DNA of 64,000 bases, from positions 62,001 through 126,000 of the forward strand of contig VGYX01000001.1 in NCBI GenBank assembly GCA_016872835.1. The letters run 5' to 3'. Below are positions 42,956 through 52,488 of the stretch, piece after piece. The notes below the pieces were generated by a model. That model saw only the letters and a program-made list of their open reading frames with translations. It was not told the origin of the DNA and ran no database searches. This DNA is from Planctomycetota bacterium (GTDB lineage Bacteria; Planctomycetota; Phycisphaerae; Phycisphaerales; SM1A02). How positions within the stretch are numbered: the stretch's first letter is position 1; each line of letters opens with the position of its first letter. Position numbers and translations under genes: made by a program.

Positions 42956-44001
42956 TGATCATGCCCCACGCCCGCGGGCAACTTGTGTCCCGCGTCCCGC
43001 AGGGTCTTCTCGCGTCGCGCGAGTTCGAGGTCGCCCTCCACCATCATGCGGGCGAGTTCCTCCACGCCGACCTTCGGCTTCCAGCCAAGCTTGGTGCGCG
43101 CCTTGGTGGCGTCGCCCTGCAGCTGCTCGACCTCCGCGGGGCGGAAGTACTTCGGGTCGATCTCCACGAAGTCGCGATAGTCCAGCCCGACCTGTCCGAA
43201 CGCGAGTTCGCAGAAGCGGCGCACGCTGATCATGTGGCCGGTGGCGATCACGTAGTCGTCGGCCTTGGGCTGCTGCAGCATCATCCACATGGCCTCCACG
43301 TAGTCGCCGGCGAAGCCCCAGTCGCGCTGCGCGTCAAGGTTGCCCATGTAGAGCTTCTTCTGCAGGCCGAGCTTGATGCGGCCGACCGCGCGGGTGATCT
43401 TGCGCGTGACGAAGGTCTCGCCGCGGCGCGGACTCTCGTGGTTGAAGAGGATCCCGCAGCTGGCGTGCATGCCGTAGCTCTCGCGGTAGTTCACCGTGAT
43501 CCAGTGACCGAACATCTTCGCGCAGCCGTAGGGTGAGCGCGGATAGAACGGCGTGGTCTCGCGCTGCGGCACCTCCTGCACCAGGCCGAACATCTCGCTG
43601 GAACTGGCCTGGTAGAAGCGGATCGCGCGACCGCTGATCTCCTGGAAGGTGTGGCACGCCTCCAGCACGCGCAGCGTGCCGGTGGCCACGATGTCCGCGG
43701 TGTAGGTGGGCTGGTCGAAGCTCACGCGCACGTGGCTCTGCGCGCCGAGGTTGTAGACCTCGTCGGGCTCGACCTTGCGAAGCACCTCAAGCAGGCCGTT
43801 GCCGTCGGAGAGGTCGCCGTAGTGCAGCTTCAGGCGCGCGCCTGACTCGTGCGGATCCTTGTAGACGTGGTCGATACGGTCCGTGTTGAAGGTGCTGCTG
43901 CGGCGCACGATGCCGTGGACCTCGTAGCCCTTCGAGAGCAGGAATTCCGCCAGATAGCTGCCGTCCTGGCCGGTGACACCTGTGATCAATGCCTTCTTCA
44001 T
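42952..44001 (-). CDS. gmd: GDP-mannose 4,6-dehydratase
   Basis: A 349-residue SDR that makes GDP-4-keto-6-deoxy-D-mannose, the first step to GDP-L-fucose. Motifs are [43 protein letters not shown], the Y-x3-K in [16 protein letters not shown] and the Gmd signature [20 protein letters not shown] at 44001 is the standard N-terminus. The divergent fcl gene supplies the next enzyme. The GH56-like gene follows, overlapping by four bases. Confidence 0.97.
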   Translation of the reverse strand: MKKALITGVTGQDGSYLAEFLLSKGYEVHGIVRRSSTFNTDRIDHVYKDPHESGARLKLHYGDLSDGNGLLEVLRKVEPDEVYNLGAQSHVRVSFDQPTYTADIVATGTLRVLEACHTFQEISGRAIRFYQASSSEMFGLVQEVPQRETTPFYPRSPYGCAKMFGHWITVNYRESYGMHASCGILFNHESPRRGETFVTRKITRAVGRIKLGLQKKLYMGNLDAQRDWGFAGDYVEAMWMMLQQPKADDYVIATGHMISVRRFCELAFGQVGLDYRDFVEIDPKYFRPAEVEQLQGDATKARTKLGWKPKVGVEELARMMVEGDLELARREKTLRDAGHKLPAGVGHDQ

Positions 44002-44058
44002 CGGGGGTGAAATCCTCGGGTTCCTCAAGCGTAGCCGAACAGCCGCGGCCAACCGCGC

Positions 44059-44064
44059 TACCTT
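44059..44064 (+). promoter_or_regulatory. -10 element (TACCTT) of fcl-galE
   Basis: TACCTT after CGC ends 2 bases before the ATG at 44067 and 11 before the ATG at 44076. The second spacing fits the other genes, so it favours 44076 as the start. Confidence 0.35.
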
Positions 44065-44075
44065 CCATGACAGCC

Positions 44076-45017
44076 ATGGGTTCTCCCCTCTCTGGCAAGC
44101 GGATCGTGGTCACCGGCGGCGCCGGCTTCCTCGGACAGGCCGTGTGCGAGCGTCTGCGCGCCCTCGGCGCCGGCGAGGTGCTCGTGCCGCGCCGTGCGCA
44201 GTTCGACCTGACCACCGAGTCCGCGGTCGAGCGGCTCTATCGCGAGATGAAGCCGCAGGTGATCCTGCATCTGGCGGCCGAGGTGGGCGGGATCGGCGCC
44301 AACATGGAGAATCCGGGCCGGTACTTCTTCGCCAACATGGCGATGGCGCTGCATCTGATCGAGGGGGCGCGCCGGCACGGCGTCGAGCGCTTCGTGCAGA
44401 CCGGGACCATCTGCGCCTATCCCAAGTTCACGCCCGTGCCCTTCCGCGAGGACAACCTGTGGAACGGCTACCCCGAGGAGACCAACGCGCCCTACGGCGT
44501 CGCCAAGAAGGCTGCGCTGGTGATGCTGGACGCCTACCGGCACCAGTACGGTCTGAAGAGCGCGTACCTGCTGCCAGTGAACCTGTATGGCCCGCGCGAC
44601 AACTTCGACCTTCGCACCTCGCACGTGATTCCGGCGCTGATCCGGAAGTGCGTCGAGGCGCGGCGCGCCGGGGCGGACCGCATCACCTGCTGGGGCACGG
44701 GCGCGGCGAGCCGTGAGTTCCTCTTCGTCGATGACGCCGCCGACGGACTCGTGCGCGCGGCCGAGGTGATGGACGACCCAGAACCGATCAATCTGGGCAC
44801 CGGCATGGAGATCACGATCCGCAACCTGGTGACGCTGATCGCGCGCCTCTGCGAATTCCGTGGCGAGATCGTCTGGGACAGCTCCAAGCCCGATGGACAG
44901 CCACGTCGGTGCCTGGACACCGCGCGGGCGGAACGCCTGCTGGGCTGGCGCGCGCGGGTCGGCTTCGAAGAGGGATTGCGGCGGACGATCAGCTGGTTCG
45001 AGGCGCAAGGGTCGTGA
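44076..45017 (+). CDS. fcl: GDP-L-fucose synthase
   Basis: A 313-residue epimerase/reductase that converts GDP-4-keto-6-deoxymannose to GDP-L-fucose with NADPH. It has [54 protein letters not shown] and the Y-x3-K in [32 protein letters not shown] completes the family pattern. It is opposite gmd, so the pathway from GDP-mannose is complete. The second ATG (44076) is preferred on promoter spacing, but 44067 cannot be excluded. Its stop overlaps the galE GTG (GTGA). Confidence 0.93.
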   Translation: MGSPLSGKRIVVTGGAGFLGQAVCERLRALGAGEVLVPRRAQFDLTTESAVERLYREMKPQVILHLAAEVGGIGANMENPGRYFFANMAMALHLIEGARRHGVERFVQTGTICAYPKFTPVPFREDNLWNGYPEETNAPYGVAKKAALVMLDAYRHQYGLKSAYLLPVNLYGPRDNFDLRTSHVIPALIRKCVEARRAGADRITCWGTGAASREFLFVDDAADGLVRAAEVMDDPEPINLGTGMEITIRNLVTLIARLCEFRGEIVWDSSKPDGQPRRCLDTARAERLLGWRARVGFEEGLRRTISWFEAQGS

Positions 45018-46054
45018 GTGGTGCGGGCTCGAATTCCAGCACCGCAAGCATCCTCGTGACCGGCGGCACCGGCTTCATCGGTAGTCACATCGCCGTCGAG
45101 TTGGCGCACGCCGGTCTGCGGCCAGTGCTGTACGACAATCTGTGCAACAGCAAGGCGTCGGTGGTCGATCACCTCGCCACGATCATCGGCAAGCCGGTCG
45201 ACTTCGTGCAGGGGGACATCCGCGACGGCGACCTGATGCGTCGCACGCTGCGCGAGCAGCACGTCACCGCCGTGATCCATCTTGCGGCCCTGAAGTCCGT
45301 CGGTGAGTCGATCCAGGAACCCGAGCGGTATCACGAGTGGAACGTCGGTGGAAGTCAGTCGCTCATCGACGCGATGCAATCGACCGGTGTTCGGCACCTT
45401 GTGTTCAGCTCCTCCGCGGCCGTCTACGGAGTCCCCGAACGCGTGCCTGTGTCCGAGGACCACCCCTGCGCACCAACGCATCCCTATGGTCATACCAAGC
45501 TTGCCGTGGAGAGCCTGCTCAAGACGCGTGCGGCATCGGACGCCTCGTGGCACATCGTGATGCTTCGCTATTTCAACCCGGTCGGTGCGCACGACAGTGG
45601 CCTGATCGGCGAGGATCCGAGCAACGCTCCGGACAATCTGATGCCCCTCGTGATGTCAGCTGCGGCAGGTATGACCGAACTGCAGGTGTGGGGCACCGAC
45701 TACCCGACGCCTGATGGTTCGGGCGTGCGCGACTTCATCCATGTGTGTGATCTGGCGGCAGGGCATGTTGCCGCCCTGCGCCACTTGGATGGAATGCGTT
45801 GCGAGGCCATCAACCTTGGAACGGGCCGCGGAATCAGCGTGCTCGAGCTGGTACAGACATTCGAGCGCGTGAACGGCGTCCGTGTCCCACTCGTGCTTCG
45901 GGGTCGGCGCGACGGTGATGTCGCGATCTCCTGCGCGAGTGTAGGGAGGGCTTTTGAGCGCCTTGGCTGGCGCATCCAGCGCACCCTTGAGGACATGTGC
46001 CGCGACGCGTGGCGGTGGCAGAACTCGGTCGCCGCCCGGCAGGCCCGGGGCTGA
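45014..46054 (+). CDS. galE: UDP-glucose/UDP-GlcNAc 4-epimerase
   Basis: A 346-residue extended SDR that interconverts UDP-glucose and UDP-galactose (or the N-acetylated forms). Motifs are [53 protein letters not shown] and Y-x3-K in [11 protein letters not shown], with [10 protein letters not shown] and the C-terminal [11 protein letters not shown]. The N-terminal GTG overlaps the fcl stop by four bases. It supplies Gal or GalNAc donors to the surface-polysaccharide locus. Confidence 0.95.
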   Translation: MSGAGSNSSTASILVTGGTGFIGSHIAVELAHAGLRPVLYDNLCNSKASVVDHLATIIGKPVDFVQGDIRDGDLMRRTLREQHVTAVIHLAALKSVGESIQEPERYHEWNVGGSQSLIDAMQSTGVRHLVFSSSAAVYGVPERVPVSEDHPCAPTHPYGHTKLAVESLLKTRAASDASWHIVMLRYFNPVGAHDSGLIGEDPSNAPDNLMPLVMSAAAGMTELQVWGTDYPTPDGSGVRDFIHVCDLAAGHVAALRHLDGMRCEAINLGTGRGISVLELVQTFERVNGVRVPLVLRGRRDGDVAISCASVGRAFERLGWRIQRTLEDMCRDAWRWQNSVAARQARG

Positions 46055-46137
46055 ATCCCTGCGGGTCATTCCGGGCTCACGCCCCCCTATTCCGTCAGGA
46101 TTCCAACTTTCAGGTTGGAGGCGGCCCGCATCCGGGG

Positions 46138-46143
46138 TACGGT
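46138..46143 (+). promoter_or_regulatory. -10 element (TACGGT)
   Basis: TACGGT ends 9 bases before the ATG at 46153. A 6-bp hairpin (46102-46107 with 46114-46119) lies just upstream. Confidence 0.3.
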
Positions 46144-46152
46144 TCGGAGCCC

Positions 46153-48834
46153 ATGACGGTCCTTGCCACCCTTTCGCTGCTCTCGGCCGCTTCTGCGGTC
46201 CAGATGGCCTCCAGCCCGATCGAGCGGATCGTGGACCGCATCTTCATCGACGCGAGTCTGGTCGCCATGGAAGGGGCGCCGCTGCCGGCGCCGCTGACCC
46301 CGCCGGGATGCGAGCGCTTGCTGTTGGCGAACCTGCAGGAGGACGCAGGTGGCTGGACCACGGCGCGCTTCACGGGTGACACCGCCGAGGCCGGTTCGGG
46401 TGTGCTGGTGTGGCGCGGCCAAGGCGAGGACGTCGGAGGCATGTTGCTTGGCGACGATGGTCGTCGCTGGCGGATCGTCTCGATGGAAGATGGTGGCTCA
46501 CGACTTGAGATGGTCGAAGCCGATCGCCTGCCGCCCTGCGCCGACCTGCCTGCACCGCCCGCACTTCGGGCGAACGCGCCTGCGCAACTGGCGGCCTGCG
46601 ACGACGGAAAGCCTATCGATGTGCTGGTGCTCTACACCGCCGGAGCCCGCGCCCAAGCCGGCAGCAAGACGGCGATCGAGGGACAGATCACCGCGGCCAT
46701 CGCCGCCGCGAACACCGCCTACGCGAACAGCCAGATCACCACCCGACTGAATCTGGTGCTGCAGATGGAGACCGACTACACCAGCAGCGACTTCGGCACC
46801 GATCTGTGGCGGCTTGCGAACCCGACCGATGGGTTCATCGACTGGGTGCACCAGTTGCGCGACACTGCCGGGGCCGACATGGTGGCCCTGATCCGCACCG
46901 ACGGCGAGTACTGTGGGATCGCATACCTGATGTACAGCAACGGCCCGGAGTCGGATGACATCCCCTTCAGCGTCACGGCCTACTCGTGTCTTGCGAACCA
47001 GACGCTCGCCCATGAGCTGGGGCACAACATGGGCTGCTGCCATGCCTTGGGCGATGGCGGCGGCTGCACCGGCGGTGGCATCTGGCCGTGGAGCGTGGGC
47101 TGGCGCTTCAACGGCAACAGCGGTGCACAGTTCCGAACCGTGATGGCCTATGCGCCGGGCAATCGCATCGACAACTTCAGCAATCCCGCCGTGCGCTATG
47201 ACGGTCGACCCACCGGTGTGACCATTGGACAGGGAAACCAGGCCGACAACGCTTCCACGATCAACGCGACGGCGCCGACCATCACGAACTTCCGTTGCTC
47301 GCGCGGACCGCTGGTGCAGGCGGACTGTGACGCGAGCGGCACGCTGGACATTCTGGACATCGCACTCGGAGTCGGCAGCGACTGCGACGTCGACGGTCGA
47401 CTCGATCAGTGCACGCTTTCCGCGACGTTGTCATGCTCCACGCCTGCGGCGAACGCCTTCTCGGTGTCGGGTCTCATGGTGTCGCAGCGCAACACGCAGC
47501 CTGCCACCCTTGACTTCACGGGCCTTGCAGTGGACATCGGACCGAATCTTGCCGTCGTCGGTGCGCCCGGCGATGACGACCGCGCGAGCTTCGCGGGCCG
47601 CGTGACGGTGCTGGATCGCACCGCGGACACGTGGACACCGGCCGCGACCCTTTACTCGCCAACACCCGTCGCAAGTGGTCAGTTTGGTGACGCGATCGCG
47701 GAGGACCGGGATCACGTGATCATCGGAGAGCCTGGCGCGAAGGTCGGCACGCAGGTGATCGGTCGTGCGCACGTGTTCCAGCGCAGTGGCGCCGGGTGGT
47801 CGCTGCTGCAGACGCTTGAATGCCCCGAGCCCACGGTTGGAGATCTGTTCGGTGACCGCGTGGCCGCTCGCGATGGGGTGCTGGTCGTCGGCGCGCGCGG
47901 TCATCGGCCAAGCGGCGTCGCCGGCGCCGGCGCCGTCTTCGTGTACCGGCGTGCGGCAAGTGGCTACGAGTTCGTGCAGAAGCTCACGGCCTCCACGCCT
48001 CAGGCACAGGCGCTGTTCGGTGTGATCCTGGCGATGGACGATCAGCGGATCGTCGTGGGCAGTTCGTTCGAAACGGTGAACGGTGCTTCGGTGGGTGCCG
48101 TGTACGTGTTCACCAAGCAGGATGGTGTCTGGGCGCTTGAGACACGGCTGCAGGGAACGGTGACCGGCGCTCGCTTCGGTGGCAGTGTTGCGGTGTCCGG
48201 AGAGTGGATCGCCGTCGGCGCTCCCTCCGATTCGATCGCCGGCTACGAAGCGGGCGCATTCCACGTCTTCCGCCGCCTGGACGGGACCTGGCTTCTGCAA
48301 GACACGGTCCGACCCGAGGCCGGCGCGCAGAACACGCGTCTTGGATTCGGCCTTGCGCTCGAGGGCTCGCGCATGCTGGTGAGCACCCGACCCGACTCCT
48401 CAAGCACCGGATCGACCGAACTCTGGACCGAATCCGGTGGGATCTGGAGCCGACAGGGAACGATCTACTCGGGCAACGTGCCGGCGATCCGTCGAGACCT
48501 GGCGATCGTCGGCGCTCCCTACGCCGACGAGGGTGCCGTGGATTCCGGTGCAGCGCGCCTGATCACGTGGAACGCGGACTGCAACGCCAACGGCGTGCCG
48601 GATCGTTGCGACATCGACTCGGGAACCGAAAGCGACGTGAACTCGGACGGCATTCCGGACTCGTGCGGTGGGCTTGTCTACGACCTCGATGGAAATGGCA
48701 CGGTCGACTTCGGCGACGTGAGCATCATGCTGATCGAGACCGGTGTCTGCCCTTCGCCCTGCCCTGCCGATCTCTCAGGTGACGGCGTGGTCGACTCCGT
48801 CGACATCGCGCTGCTGATCCTGCATTTCGGGTAA
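46153..48834 (+). CDS. secreted metzincin protease with FG-GAP-like repeats and dockerin-like end
   Basis: An 893-residue exported protein. After a signal (VLATLSLLSAASAVQM) and a propeptide region, a reprolysin-like catalytic domain carries HELGHNMGCCH (H287, H291, H297) and the Met-turn VMAY, the M12B pattern. The middle has calcium-binding-like D-x-D-x-D stretches (DCDASGTLDILDIAL), then repeats of about 60 residues with GxxVAVGAP-like strands (DRDHVIIGEPGAKVG, DGVLVVGARG, GEWIAVGAPSD), like FG-GAP beta-propellers. The C-terminus (PCPADLSGDGVVDSVDIALL) is dockerin-like. It is probably a surface-bound protease. The substrate is unknown. Confidence 0.88.
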   Translation: MTVLATLSLLSAASAVQMASSPIERIVDRIFIDASLVAMEGAPLPAPLTPPGCERLLLANLQEDAGGWTTARFTGDTAEAGSGVLVWRGQGEDVGGMLLGDDGRRWRIVSMEDGGSRLEMVEADRLPPCADLPAPPALRANAPAQLAACDDGKPIDVLVLYTAGARAQAGSKTAIEGQITAAIAAANTAYANSQITTRLNLVLQMETDYTSSDFGTDLWRLANPTDGFIDWVHQLRDTAGADMVALIRTDGEYCGIAYLMYSNGPESDDIPFSVTAYSCLANQTLAHELGHNMGCCHALGDGGGCTGGGIWPWSVGWRFNGNSGAQFRTVMAYAPGNRIDNFSNPAVRYDGRPTGVTIGQGNQADNASTINATAPTITNFRCSRGPLVQADCDASGTLDILDIALGVGSDCDVDGRLDQCTLSATLSCSTPAANAFSVSGLMVSQRNTQPATLDFTGLAVDIGPNLAVVGAPGDDDRASFAGRVTVLDRTADTWTPAATLYSPTPVASGQFGDAIAEDRDHVIIGEPGAKVGTQVIGRAHVFQRSGAGWSLLQTLECPEPTVGDLFGDRVAARDGVLVVGARGHRPSGVAGAGAVFVYRRAASGYEFVQKLTASTPQAQALFGVILAMDDQRIVVGSSFETVNGASVGAVYVFTKQDGVWALETRLQGTVTGARFGGSVAVSGEWIAVGAPSDSIAGYEAGAFHVFRRLDGTWLLQDTVRPEAGAQNTRLGFGLALEGSRMLVSTRPDSSSTGSTELWTESGGIWSRQGTIYSGNVPAIRRDLAIVGAPYADEGAVDSGAARLITWNADCNANGVPDRCDIDSGTESDVNSDGIPDSCGGLVYDLDGNGTVDFGDVSIMLIETGVCPSPCPADLSGDGVVDSVDIALLILHFG

Positions 48835-48843
48835 AACCGGCGC

Positions 48844-51800
48844 ATGCTGCCGTTCGCGCTGGCCGCAAGCCTCGTTGTCGCGCCCCTGCAGTCCTCCACC
48901 GAGGCGAAGGAGCCGCCGCATGACCCGGAGGGCATCGTGCTGCCGGACGGTTTCCGCTGGGATGAATGGGCGCGCGAACCGCTGGTGCCGGATCCGGTGG
49001 CGTTCACGGTGCTTCCCGATGGATCGCTGCTGGTGTGCGAAAGCGAGCGTCAGGAGCGCGGCGTCGAGGACAACCGCTACAACGCTTGGTGGCTGCTCGA
49101 GGATCTTGCCGCGCGCACCACCGAAGATCGTCTCGCGATCTATCGCCGCTGGGAAGGCAAGAAGGAAGGCGGCATGGCGTGGTACTCACGCTGGGCCGAT
49201 CGCGTGCGGCGCCTGCGCGACACCGACGCCGACGGCAAGGCGGACGAGTCGACGAATCTCTCCGGCGACTTGCGGGAGCCGCTCGATGGCACCGTGGCCG
49301 GCGTGCTTGCGGTGGACGATGCGATCTGGGTGACCTGCATTCCGCACGTGTGGCGCTTCGTGGATCGCGATGGTGACGGTGTGGCCGAGGTCCGCGAGAA
49401 GCTCTTCAGCGGCTTCGGTGTCCGCACCAGCCTGCGTGGCCACGACATGCACGGTCTGGTGCAGGGACCCGACGGACGCATCTACTGGTCGATCGGCGAC
49501 CGCGGCTACGCGGTGCGCACGCGTGAAGGCGCCACGCTCGCGGATCCGGGCTCGGGCGCGGTGTTTCGTTGCGAGCCCGACGGATCCGATCTTGAGGTGT
49601 TCCATCGCGGGCTTCGCAATCCGCAGGAGCTCGCGTTCAACGACCTCGGTGACCTGTTCACCGTGGACAACAACTCCGACGGCGGCGACAAGGCGCGCGT
49701 GGTGTTCGTGGCCGAAGGTGGCGAGTCCGGCTGGGAGATGCCGTTCCAGACGCTCGAGGATCCGAACAAGCGCGGCCCGTGGGAGCAGGAGCACCTCTGG
49801 CATGTCCACGACGCGAATGACGCGGTGCAGGCCGCATGGATCACGCCACCGGTGGCGCACCTGACCGACGGACCCTCGGGGCTCGCGGCCTATCCGGGCA
49901 CGGGGTTCCCGAAGTCGTTCGACGGCACCTTCCTGATCTGCGACTTCCTGGGCGGCGACGCATACAGCCAGGTCTGGCGATTCGGCGTGCGCCCGTCGGG
50001 CGCTGGCTACGAGCTGGTGGATCCGGAGATCTTCATCAAGTCGATCCTGCCGACGGACGTGGAGTTCGCGCCCGATGGCCACCTGTACGCGAGCGACTGG
50101 TGGAACGGCTGGCAGAGCGACGGCAAGGGGCGCATCTATCGCGTGTGGCATCCGGAGTCGCTGTTCAAGCCGGCGGCACAGGAGGCGATCCGCGTGCTGC
50201 GCGAGGGCTTCCGCCAGCGCACGACCGACGCGCTGCTCTCGATGCTGGACCATGACGATCGCAGACTTCGTCAGGGCGCGCATCTGGAGCTGGCGGCACG
50301 CGGGAACCGAAGCGTGGAATCGCTCGCGGCGCTCATGCGCGATCCATCGGCACGCCAGCGGCCTCAGATGCACGCGCTGTGGGCGCTTCAGATCATCGCG
50401 CGAAGACAGATCGGCTCGCCCGCGGCGAAGACGGCGTGTGACGCGCTGATCGCGCTGTGTGCATGTGTGGACGAGGAGATCCGTGCGCAGGCTGCGCGCG
50501 CGATCGGGGACGCCGGATGCAAGACGGGTCTGGAGGCCGTGCGGGGCCTGATGACCGATTCATCGTCGCGCGTGCGCGCTTTCGCGTGCGGCGCGCTTGG
50601 GCAGTTGCACGACACTGGCTCGCTCGCAGAACTCACCGCGGTGCTCTGGGAGAACGAGAACACGGATCCTTGGCTTCGCCATGCGGCCGCAACCGCGCTG
50701 GCCCGGATCGGCGATCGTGCCAAGCTGCAGGCGCTTGCCGCCGACAACTTCCAGCAGGTTCGTCTGGGTGCGGCGATCGCCATGCGGCAGCTTCGAGATC
50801 CCGCCATCGAGCGGCTGCTCTTCGATCCGGATCCGGCCGTGGCGCTCGAGGCCGCGCGCGCGATCCATGACCATCCCATTCCCGAAGCCATGCCCGCGCT
50901 CGCGCTGCTTGGCGATCGCTTCATCGACACCGCATCCGCCGCCGAGGCCGGTGCCTTCACGGCCGACGATGCACGCACGCTTCCGCTGCTGCGACGCGTG
51001 ATTTCGGCGAACTTGAGTTCGCTGGATCCGGGTGCACCGGCACGCCTGGCGGGTCTTGCGCAGAGTCCGTGCATCCCACCGGCAGCCCGTCTGCTCGCCA
51101 TGCAGGCGCTTCAGGCATGGTCGGCACCCGGGCCGCGCGATCCGGTGCTCGGTCGAATCCGAACCACGGACGCGACCACGCGCGACATCGACGCGTGGAA
51201 GCGCACGCTTGCCACGCGACTGTCCGCACTTGCGCAACGCGCACCCGATGAACCCGTGCGCGCGCTCGCGCGCGAGCTTGCGGTGAAGGCGGGCGTGGCG
51301 CTCGATCCTGCCGCGGCCTTGCGCACGGCGCTCGATCCCACCGCACCTGCAAGCGAGCGCATCGCGTGCCTTGCGCAACTGGAAGCCGATGGCGGTGCAC
51401 CGTTGAAGGAAGCGATCGCCGGCTTGCAGACCGCCAAGGAAGCCGAGGTGCGGGCGGCCACCGCGACGGTGCTGGCCCGCACGAACCCAGAGGCCGCACT
51501 TCCCATCCTGCTTGCGGGCGTGACATCGAGCGATCGCGTCGAACGACAGTCCGCTGTTCGTGCACTGGCCACGGTGCGATCGCCACAGGGCGATGCGGAG
51601 ATGGTCCGCCTCGCTTCAGCGCTTCGTGACGGAACGCTGGAGCCCGTACTACAACTTGATGTCGCCGAGGCGGCTGAGGCGGTGGCCGCATGCCGGCCGA
51701 TCCTTGAGGCTTGGCGCGCGAAGGTCGCCTCCACGGATCCGCTCGCCGCGTCGCTGATCTCGCTCGAGGGCGGTGATGTCGAGCGTGGTCGCCGCATCGT

Positions 51801-52047
51801 GACAGGACACGTCGGCGCACAGTGCCTTCGCTGTCACGCGTTGGGTGGTGGCGGTGGTCACGCGGGCCCAAGCCTGGAGGGTGTCGCGAATCGACATGAT
51901 CGCCGCGGATTGCTTGAGAGTCTCGTGAATCCGAGCGCAAAGCTCGCCGCGGGTTTCGGTCCGACCAGTGCCATGCCCACCATGAACGCCCTGCTCACGC
52001 CGCGCGAGATCCGCGATGTGGTGGCGTATCTGTCCACGCTGCGCTGA
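48844..52047 (+). CDS. PVC-type dehydrogenase-like protein with HEAT repeats and cytochrome c end
   Basis: A 1067-residue exported protein of the family called PVC-type haem-binding CxxCH proteins. After the signal there is a beta-propeller domain (DPVAFTVLPDGSLLVCESER, GLRNPQELAFNDLGDLFTVD), like glucose/sorbosone dehydrogenases. Many HEAT repeats follow from about residue 440 (DDRRLRQGAHLELAARGNRS), and the end holds CLRCH (C994, C997, H998). The next part, ALLTPREIRDVVAYLSTL, is the cytochrome c C-terminal helix. It probably oxidises sugars in the periplasm, passing electrons to the haem. TAAAAC, which includes the stop of the previous gene, is 6 bases before the ATG. Confidence 0.93.
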   Translation: MLPFALAASLVVAPLQSSTEAKEPPHDPEGIVLPDGFRWDEWAREPLVPDPVAFTVLPDGSLLVCESERQERGVEDNRYNAWWLLEDLAARTTEDRLAIYRRWEGKKEGGMAWYSRWADRVRRLRDTDADGKADESTNLSGDLREPLDGTVAGVLAVDDAIWVTCIPHVWRFVDRDGDGVAEVREKLFSGFGVRTSLRGHDMHGLVQGPDGRIYWSIGDRGYAVRTREGATLADPGSGAVFRCEPDGSDLEVFHRGLRNPQELAFNDLGDLFTVDNNSDGGDKARVVFVAEGGESGWEMPFQTLEDPNKRGPWEQEHLWHVHDANDAVQAAWITPPVAHLTDGPSGLAAYPGTGFPKSFDGTFLICDFLGGDAYSQVWRFGVRPSGAGYELVDPEIFIKSILPTDVEFAPDGHLYASDWWNGWQSDGKGRIYRVWHPESLFKPAAQEAIRVLREGFRQRTTDALLSMLDHDDRRLRQGAHLELAARGNRSVESLAALMRDPSARQRPQMHALWALQIIARRQIGSPAAKTACDALIALCACVDEEIRAQAARAIGDAGCKTGLEAVRGLMTDSSSRVRAFACGALGQLHDTGSLAELTAVLWENENTDPWLRHAAATALARIGDRAKLQALAADNFQQVRLGAAIAMRQLRDPAIERLLFDPDPAVALEAARAIHDHPIPEAMPALALLGDRFIDTASAAEAGAFTADDARTLPLLRRVISANLSSLDPGAPARLAGLAQSPCIPPAARLLAMQALQAWSAPGPRDPVLGRIRTTDATTRDIDAWKRTLATRLSALAQRAPDEPVRALARELAVKAGVALDPAAALRTALDPTAPASERIACLAQLEADGGAPLKEAIAGLQTAKEAEVRAATATVLARTNPEAALPILLAGVTSSDRVERQSAVRALATVRSPQGDAEMVRLASALRDGTLEPVLQLDVAEAAEAVAACRPILEAWRAKVASTDPLAASLISLEGGDVERGRRIVTGHVGAQCLRCHALGGGGGHAGPSLEGVANRHDRRGLLESLVNPSAKLAAGFGPTSAMPTMNALLTPREIRDVVAYLSTLR

Positions 52048-52050
52048 CGC

Positions 52051-52488
52051 TCAGCGGTGAAAGATCACGACCAGCGTGCGCTCCACGTCGCCGGCGCCGC
52101 CCGGAGGACTCGCCTCCAGTCGCAGGGTGCTGCTCGAATCACGACCCATCTGCCCGGTCAGGTTCCAGCCTGCACGACCTGAACTCCACGTGATCGATCC
52201 TTCGAACACGCCGGTCTGCGAGACACGCCCCTTCAGCACGGCACCCACGGCCTGATTCCACTCGGCGGAACGGAATGCGTCGTCGCGCAACACGCCGTCC
52301 AGAGAACCGTCTGGCTGGACTCGCACCGTGCCGATGCCACGATCCACGCCACCGTCGTACCAATCCACGGACCAGCTGCCAACGCAGGCTGGGAGACCTG
52401 CGGGGGCCACTCGCGAGGAGGCGAGACCGCTGCAGGCATGCAGTGAAAGAAGCCACGCCAGCGCGACGGCCCGATGAAGACGCCTCAA
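52051..52488 (-). CDS. small lipoprotein-like protein, unknown function
   Basis: A 145-residue protein with a probable TTG start that overlaps the SDR stop (TTGA). The N-terminus LRRLHRAVALAWLLSLHAC ends in a lipobox-like Cys. The rest (CVGSWSVDWYDGGVDRGIG, ILE-poor and Gly/Ser-rich) is about 120 residues of probable beta structure. A longer frame from an ATG at 52560 would lie inside the SDR gene. The function is not recognised. It follows the SDR on the same strand, so the two may be co-transcribed. Confidence 0.55.
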   Translation of the reverse strand: MRRLHRAVALAWLLSLHACSGLASSRVAPAGLPACVGSWSVDWYDGGVDRGIGTVRVQPDGSLDGVLRDDAFRSAEWNQAVGAVLKGRVSQTGVFEGSITWSSGRAGWNLTGQMGRDSSSTLRLEASPPGGAGDVERTLVVIFHR

